The notes beneath the pieces were generated by a model. That model searched no databases. It had not been told where the DNA came from and saw nothing but the letters and a program-made list of their open reading frames with translations. Shown here in pieces: positions 59,863-64,000 of a stretch of 64,000 bases of DNA. Position numbers and translations under genes: made by a program. The DNA comes from JAJZGK01 sp035538795 (GTDB taxonomy: Bacteria > Pseudomonadota > Alphaproteobacteria > Rhodospirillales > Magnetospirillaceae). Location: positions 1 through 64,000 of the forward strand of contig DATLJS010000053.1 of assembly GCA_035538795.1 (NCBI GenBank). Direction: 5' to 3'. Numbering within the stretch: the first letter of the stretch is position 1; each line of letters begins with the position of its first letter.

Positions 59863-61593
59863 ATGACTTCTGCCGCCGACCTGGATATGCCCAGCCCAGC
59901 CATTCACACCGACGTCGCCGGCGCGCTTACCGGAATGCTCGATCTCTCGAAGCATGGCGACCCGGCCGCCATCGTCGACGGCCAGGGCCGAATCCTGTCG
60001 TGCAATCCGCTGTTCTCGGAAGAACGAGGGCTGGCGCAGGCCGACGGCGTCCAGGTCAGCCTGCCGCTGCTGCCGGTGCTGGAGGAAGCCAAGGCCGGAC
60101 GGCCCCGCGCCAGCGTCACCCTGGACGGCCCGCAAGGCTCCCTGACCTACGACATCACCCTGCTGTCCTGGCCGTCGGAGGCCGCGCCCCTGTGGCTGCT
60201 GCTGGTGACCGACCGCACCATGGACGTCAGCCTGCGCAACGCCCTGGTAGAATCCCGCGCCCGTTTCCGCGATCTGGTGAAAATCTCCAGCGACTACGCC
60301 TGGGAAACCGACGCCGAGGGACATTTCAGCATGATCACGCCGCGCGGTCTGGCCGGACGCAGCGCCCGCGACTTGATCGGCCGTTCGGCCGAGATCATTC
60401 TCGACCAGACCGCTCCGCCGGTGGCCGTGCTGCCCTTCACCACGCCGACGCCGGTGCATGACGCCGAGCTGTGGCTGCGCCATGAAGACGGCCGCTCCCT
60501 GTGTTTCGAGATTTCGGCGGTGCCGCTTTACGACAAAGACGGCCTGTGGGCCGGCGCGCGCGGCGTCTGCCGCGACGTCACCCAGGACCGTCATTACCGC
60601 ACGCTGATGGCGCAGCAACGAAACCGCGACCGCGTCTTCAGCCGTATCACCAGCGTTTTCCGCCGCGAGGCCGACCCCAACGACATGCTTCAGGCAGCCG
60701 CCAGCGCCTGCACCCATGGCTTCGTCGCCAGCGGCTGCCAGATTTTCTCGGCGCCCCCCAATCTGAGCGGCGGCACCTATCGTCCGCAACTGAATATGAC
60801 CTCGGCCTTCGGCCATTACGGAGCGCTGGAACTGGCCGAGTCCGCCCTGGCCCGCATGCTGCCCGAGATTTCGCCGCCCTGCGCCGTCCTTTGCCTGGAG
60901 GACTGGTCGGTGCTGGCGGCTCCGGCCATTTACGGCGGCAGGCTGGTGGGCGCCATTCTGTTGTGGCGCTCCGCCGAACGGCCGTCCTGGACCGAAGGCG
61001 ACATCCAGCTTCTGTCCGTCCTAGCCGGGCAGCTCGCCCCCGCCATCGAACAGCGTTCGCAGCATCACCTGCTGCTGGACGCCTCACGGACCGACGCCCT
61101 GACCAGCCTGCTGAACCGCCGCGGCTTCTACGACGAGATGAAACGCCGCTTCAACCGTCTGCAGCGTGACAACCGCCCGGCGGCCCTGGTCTATGTCGAC
61201 CTGGACAATTTCAAGCTGGTCAACGATTCCCACGGTCATGCCCGCGGCGACGAGGCCTTGCGCCATGTGGCCGACATCCTGCGCCACAACACCCGCAGCA
61301 CCGATCTGGTGGCCCGCCTGGGCGGCGACGAATTCGCCATCTGGCTGGACAACGCCGATGAACAGGTGGCCGTCAGCCGCGCCCAGATCTTCCTGACGGC
61401 GGCGACCCAGCTGGCTCCCTATTCCGGCGACAAGGACAGGCCGCTGAAGCTTTCCATCGGCATCGCCGTCCATCACGCCAAGGACCGCGAGGACATCAAC
61501 CAATTGATGAGCCGCGCCGACGCCGCCATGTACGCCGTCAAGCGCGGCGGCAAAGGCAATTACGCCATGGCCGCTCCGCCGGCCTCTTCGTGA
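59863..61593 (+). CDS. PAS-PAS-GAF-GGDEF diguanylate cyclase
   Basis: The 576-residue soluble protein has an N-terminal PAS-like region (about 25-120), a second PAS domain (about 130-250, FRDLVKISSDYAWETDAEGHF), a GAF domain (about 265-400) and a GGDEF domain (about 410-570). The active site is intact (VARLGGDEFAIWLDN), preceded by ALVYVDLDNFKLVNDSHGHA. No RxxD inhibitory motif is clear. It should make c-di-GMP in response to a small ligand or redox signal. The next gene, DUF2336, starts 35 bp later and may be co-transcribed. Confidence 0.9.
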   Translation: MTSAADLDMPSPAIHTDVAGALTGMLDLSKHGDPAAIVDGQGRILSCNPLFSEERGLAQADGVQVSLPLLPVLEEAKAGRPRASVTLDGPQGSLTYDITLLSWPSEAAPLWLLLVTDRTMDVSLRNALVESRARFRDLVKISSDYAWETDAEGHFSMITPRGLAGRSARDLIGRSAEIILDQTAPPVAVLPFTTPTPVHDAELWLRHEDGRSLCFEISAVPLYDKDGLWAGARGVCRDVTQDRHYRTLMAQQRNRDRVFSRITSVFRREADPNDMLQAAASACTHGFVASGCQIFSAPPNLSGGTYRPQLNMTSAFGHYGALELAESALARMLPEISPPCAVLCLEDWSVLAAPAIYGGRLVGAILLWRSAERPSWTEGDIQLLSVLAGQLAPAIEQRSQHHLLLDASRTDALTSLLNRRGFYDEMKRRFNRLQRDNRPAALVYVDLDNFKLVNDSHGHARGDEALRHVADILRHNTRSTDLVARLGGDEFAIWLDNADEQVAVSRAQIFLTAATQLAPYSGDKDRPLKLSIGIAVHHAKDREDINQLMSRADAAMYAVKRGGKGNYAMAAPPASS

Positions 61594-61627
61594 CCGCCCT
61601 TATCATCATATTCCCAGTGACATCAGA

Positions 61628-62881
61628 ATGACTGCCCCGCTGACATACGAACAAGCCCGAGAGATCGCCAACCACCCCGACCCCGCCCAGCGCACGTTGC
61701 TGGCCGGCCGGACCGACACGCCGCCGGAGGTGCTTTATTTCCTGGCCAGCGACGAGAATCCGGCGGTGCGGCGGGCGGTGGCGGTCAATTCCGCCACTCC
61801 GGCCAAGGGCAACCTGCTGCTGGTGGACGACGACGACGAGGACGTGCGCAGCAGTCTGGCCGACAAGATTTCCCATCTGGGCGATGCCGGATCGGATCGT
61901 CAGCGCAGCATCACCCGCGACATTCTGCACCGGCTGGCCGAGGATCAGGTGGTCAAGGTCCGCGCCGTCATCGCCAATGTCCTGAAGGACATGACCGACG
62001 CCGACCCGGACGTGATCCTGCGTCTGGCCCGCGACAGCGAAATCATCGTCGCCGCGCCGATTCTGCAATATTCGCCGATTCTGTCCGACGACGATCTGCT
62101 GGAGCTGATCCGATCGTCGCCGATCGAAGGGGCGCTGGCCGCCATTTCCCGCCGCTCCTACGTCGATCCCAGGGTGACCGCCGCCATTGTCAAAAGCGGC
62201 AACCCGCGGGCCGTGACCCAGCTTCTGCAAAACGCCAACGCCAATCTGCAAGAGGACACCCTGGACGCCCTGATCGATCAGGCCGGGGAAAACACCGAAT
62301 GGCAGGAGCCGCTGGTTTACCGCCCGGAACTGACGGCCCAATCGGCGCAAAGGCTGGCCGAGGTGGTTGCCGCCCATCTGCTGGACCGCATGCTGGCCCG
62401 CCACGATCTGCCGCCGGAAGCGGTGGAGGCGGTGACCAAGGTGGTGCACCAGCGGCTGCAGGAACAGGGCCCGGCCGAGCACGGCGGCGTCGACCTGCCG
62501 CCGGACGTGGAGGCCCGCTATGCGCCGTTCCTGGCCCGGGCCCGCGAACAGTTGGACAAAAGACAACTGGACGAGATGGCTCTGACCATCGCCCTGCTGG
62601 CCGACAACACCGATGATCTGGTGGCCGGCCTGGCCGTGCGGGCCAACGCCCCGGTGACGGCGGTGCTGGAGATCATCGCCGCCCAATCGCCCACCGCCAT
62701 GACCGCCTTGGCCTGGGCCGCCAAGCTGACACCCGATTTCGCCGTCGAGCTTCAGGCCCGGCTGGCCGGCATCGCCCTGAGCGCCATCCTGCGCCCGCCG
62801 CCCAAGGGCGGCTATCCCATGAGCGAGGATGAGATGAGCTGGCAATTGGAAATGTACGGCTGCGAAGCCATTTCGGCATGA
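61628..62881 (+). CDS. DUF2336 domain protein (HEAT-like repeats)
   Basis: The 417-residue, wholly helical acidic protein matches DUF2336, with HEAT-like repeats such as LYFLASDENPAVRRAVAVNS and IANVLKDMTDADPDVILRLA. The last third is a second helical region. DUF2336 proteins are common in alphaproteobacteria and have no settled function; they often sit near two-component or c-di-GMP genes, as here, and HEAT repeats suggest a protein-binding scaffold. The stop is inside the stem region of the next terminator. Confidence 0.83.
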   Translation: MTAPLTYEQAREIANHPDPAQRTLLAGRTDTPPEVLYFLASDENPAVRRAVAVNSATPAKGNLLLVDDDDEDVRSSLADKISHLGDAGSDRQRSITRDILHRLAEDQVVKVRAVIANVLKDMTDADPDVILRLARDSEIIVAAPILQYSPILSDDDLLELIRSSPIEGALAAISRRSYVDPRVTAAIVKSGNPRAVTQLLQNANANLQEDTLDALIDQAGENTEWQEPLVYRPELTAQSAQRLAEVVAAHLLDRMLARHDLPPEAVEAVTKVVHQRLQEQGPAEHGGVDLPPDVEARYAPFLARAREQLDKRQLDEMALTIALLADNTDDLVAGLAVRANAPVTAVLEIIAAQSPTAMTALAWAAKLTPDFAVELQARLAGIALSAILRPPPKGGYPMSEDEMSWQLEMYGCEAISA

Positions 62882-62909
62882 AAAAGCCCGCCTGACGGCG
62901 GGCTTTTTC
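62881..62909. terminator. Bidirectional terminator between DUF2336 and pfk genes
   Basis: AAAAAGCCCGCC pairs with GGCGGGCTTTTT over TGAC, with T runs on both strands between convergent genes. Confidence 0.93.
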
Positions 62910-62932
62910 ATTAAGACGGCCGGGCTGCGGAC

Positions 62933-64000
62933 TTATTCCGTGCCCACATAGACGCCCAGACCGCGGGCGGTGTGAACCATGTCGCCCTTGGGGTCCACGG
63001 CGCGGGCGCCCACCACCACCTTGGAGATGGCGACATCGGTGACGCCGGTGTTTTGCCAGACCACAACGCGGTCGAACTGGCCTTCGGCCACCAGATCGAC
63101 GGCATGAACACCGAAAGCCGAGGCCAGCACGCGGTCGCGGTTGGAAGGCTGGCCGCCGCGCTGAACGTGTCCCAAAACGGTGACGCGGATTTCCGCATCA
63201 ACATGGTCGCTCAATTTCTGGGACAGATAATGGCCGATGCCGCCATAGCGGCGCTCCTTGGCGTCCCAGGCGACGGTCAGGGGACGCCCGTCCTCGGTAT
63301 GGCAGCCTTCGGCCACCACCACCAGGGCATGGTTGCGTCCCTCCTGCCGCACCTCGTTGATGCGCTTGACGATACCTTCCAGGCTGTAGGGAATTTCCGG
63401 GATCAGGCAGACGTCGGCGCCGCCGGCGATGGAGGCGTTGAGCGCGATATGCCCGGCGTCGCGGCCCATGACTTCGAGAATCATCACGCGGTGATGGCTG
63501 GCCGCCGTCGGCTGCAAACGGTCCAGGGCGTCCACCACGACGTTGACGGCGGTGGTGAAGCCGATGGCGAAGTCGGTCTGATAGACGTCGTTGTCGATGG
63601 TCTTGGGTATCCCCACCATCGGCAGGCCGCCCTGCTTGCACAGCTTGTTGAGAATCTTCAGCGAGCCGTCGCCGCCGATCACGATCAGCGCGTCCAGCCC
63701 CAGCATCTGGAAGCCTTCGACGAATTCCGCAGAACGATCCTTCTTGGTGCCGTCGGGCATGGGGAAGGCGAAGGGATCACCCTTGTTGGTGGTGCCCAGC
63801 ATGGTGCCGCCCATCCGCAGCATGTCGCCGCTGAACAGGTCCAGCGTCAGCTCGGTATATTCCAAGGGACGGTTCATCAGTCCCAGCGAACCGTCCTTGA
63901 TGCCGTAGACGGTCCAGCCGTAATGCTTGATGGCTCGATGCAGAACGGCGCGGATCGCCGCGTTGAGACCGGCGCAGTCGCCGCCGCTGGTCAGAATTCC
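62933..64000 (-). CDS. pfkA: 6-phosphofructokinase, 5' end outside window
   Basis: The frame is open from the window edge through 355 codons to the stop; only the first few residues are missing. It starts GILTSGGDCAGLNAAIRA, the phosphofructokinase nucleotide site. The donor-determining positions are mixed: GGDGS (Gly, ATP type) but PKTIDND (Lys where E. coli PfkA has Gly; Lys is usual in pyrophosphate enzymes and some ATP enzymes such as plant PFKs). The substrate-binding EVMGRDAGHIAL, catalytic Asp in TIDND and GHVQRGGQPSNRDRV are intact. So ATP use is likely but not certain. Confidence 0.9.
   Translation of the reverse strand, partial: GILTSGGDCAGLNAAIRAVLHRAIKHYGWTVYGIKDGSLGLMNRPLEYTELTLDLFSGDMLRMGGTMLGTTNKGDPFAFPMPDGTKKDRSAEFVEGFQMLGLDALIVIGGDGSLKILNKLCKQGGLPMVGIPKTIDNDVYQTDFAIGFTTAVNVVVDALDRLQPTAASHHRVMILEVMGRDAGHIALNASIAGGADVCLIPEIPYSLEGIVKRINEVRQEGRNHALVVVAEGCHTEDGRPLTVAWDAKERRYGGIGHYLSQKLSDHVDAEIRVTVLGHVQRGGQPSNRDRVLASAFGVHAVDLVAEGQFDRVVVWQNTGVTDVAISKVVVGARAVDPKGDMVHTARGLGVYVGTE

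Overview
The window is about 64 kb of GC-rich (roughly 64 percent by eye), densely coding chromosomal DNA from an alphaproteobacterium. Lineage markers include the F1-ATPase zeta inhibitor (DUF1476), RcdA (DUF1465), TrcR (DUF1013), DUF1192 and DUF465 proteins and a cysteine-less L31. With the many c-di-GMP proteins and DUF2336, they suggest a Rhodospirillales, Magnetospirillum-like organism; that placement is inference. I saw no rRNA, tRNA, insertion sequence, prophage or CRISPR array.

Layout. 1-630: start of a FecR-domain surface/adhesin protein. 897-4269: GntR regulator divergent from glutaryl-CoA dehydrogenase and a CaiB-type CoA transferase (glutarate/lysine catabolism). 4275-9555: cytochrome-like protein, then alr/dadX-dadA-ridA (alanine catabolism) behind a sigma-54 promoter and three TyrR-box-like sites, with a TyrR-type activator upstream. 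9716-23398: putrescine/polyamine catabolism and uptake (PuuB, amidotransferase, PuuA, GntR regulator, PuuC, aminotransferase, PotFGHI, porin), tied together by a repeated TGATCAC operator. 23518-26690: diguanylate cyclase and EAL protein. 26695-35009: Tad/Flp pilus operon on the minus strand, including a 44-residue Flp pilin.

35185-40199: purB, zeta inhibitor, NRDE protein, purC, purS, an unknown small protein, thiE. 40228-45290: elongation factor P with its lysylation enzymes EpmA and EpmB, interrupted by a MarR/EamA pair, then an inositol monophosphatase. 45388-48864: OmpA-domain protein, TolQ/MotA-like channel and MotB-like coiled-coil protein, probably one envelope complex. 48913-54861: CyaY, L31, class III adenylate cyclase, RcdA, a small heat-shock protein with a likely ROSE RNA thermometer, DUF1192, quinone oxidoreductase, TrcR. 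54980-64000: HD-GYP protein, PrpE, small proteins, UbiX, PAS-GAF-GGDEF protein, DUF2336 protein and a truncated phosphofructokinase.

Most genes are ordinary core metabolism. The most interesting material is regulatory: an enhancer/sigma-54 layout for D-alanine catabolism, a six-site putative GntR regulon for polyamines, paired MarR operators, a palindromic operator before gcdH, and the heat-shock RNA thermometer. All functions are inferred from sequence motifs and family knowledge; nothing was searched or computed.
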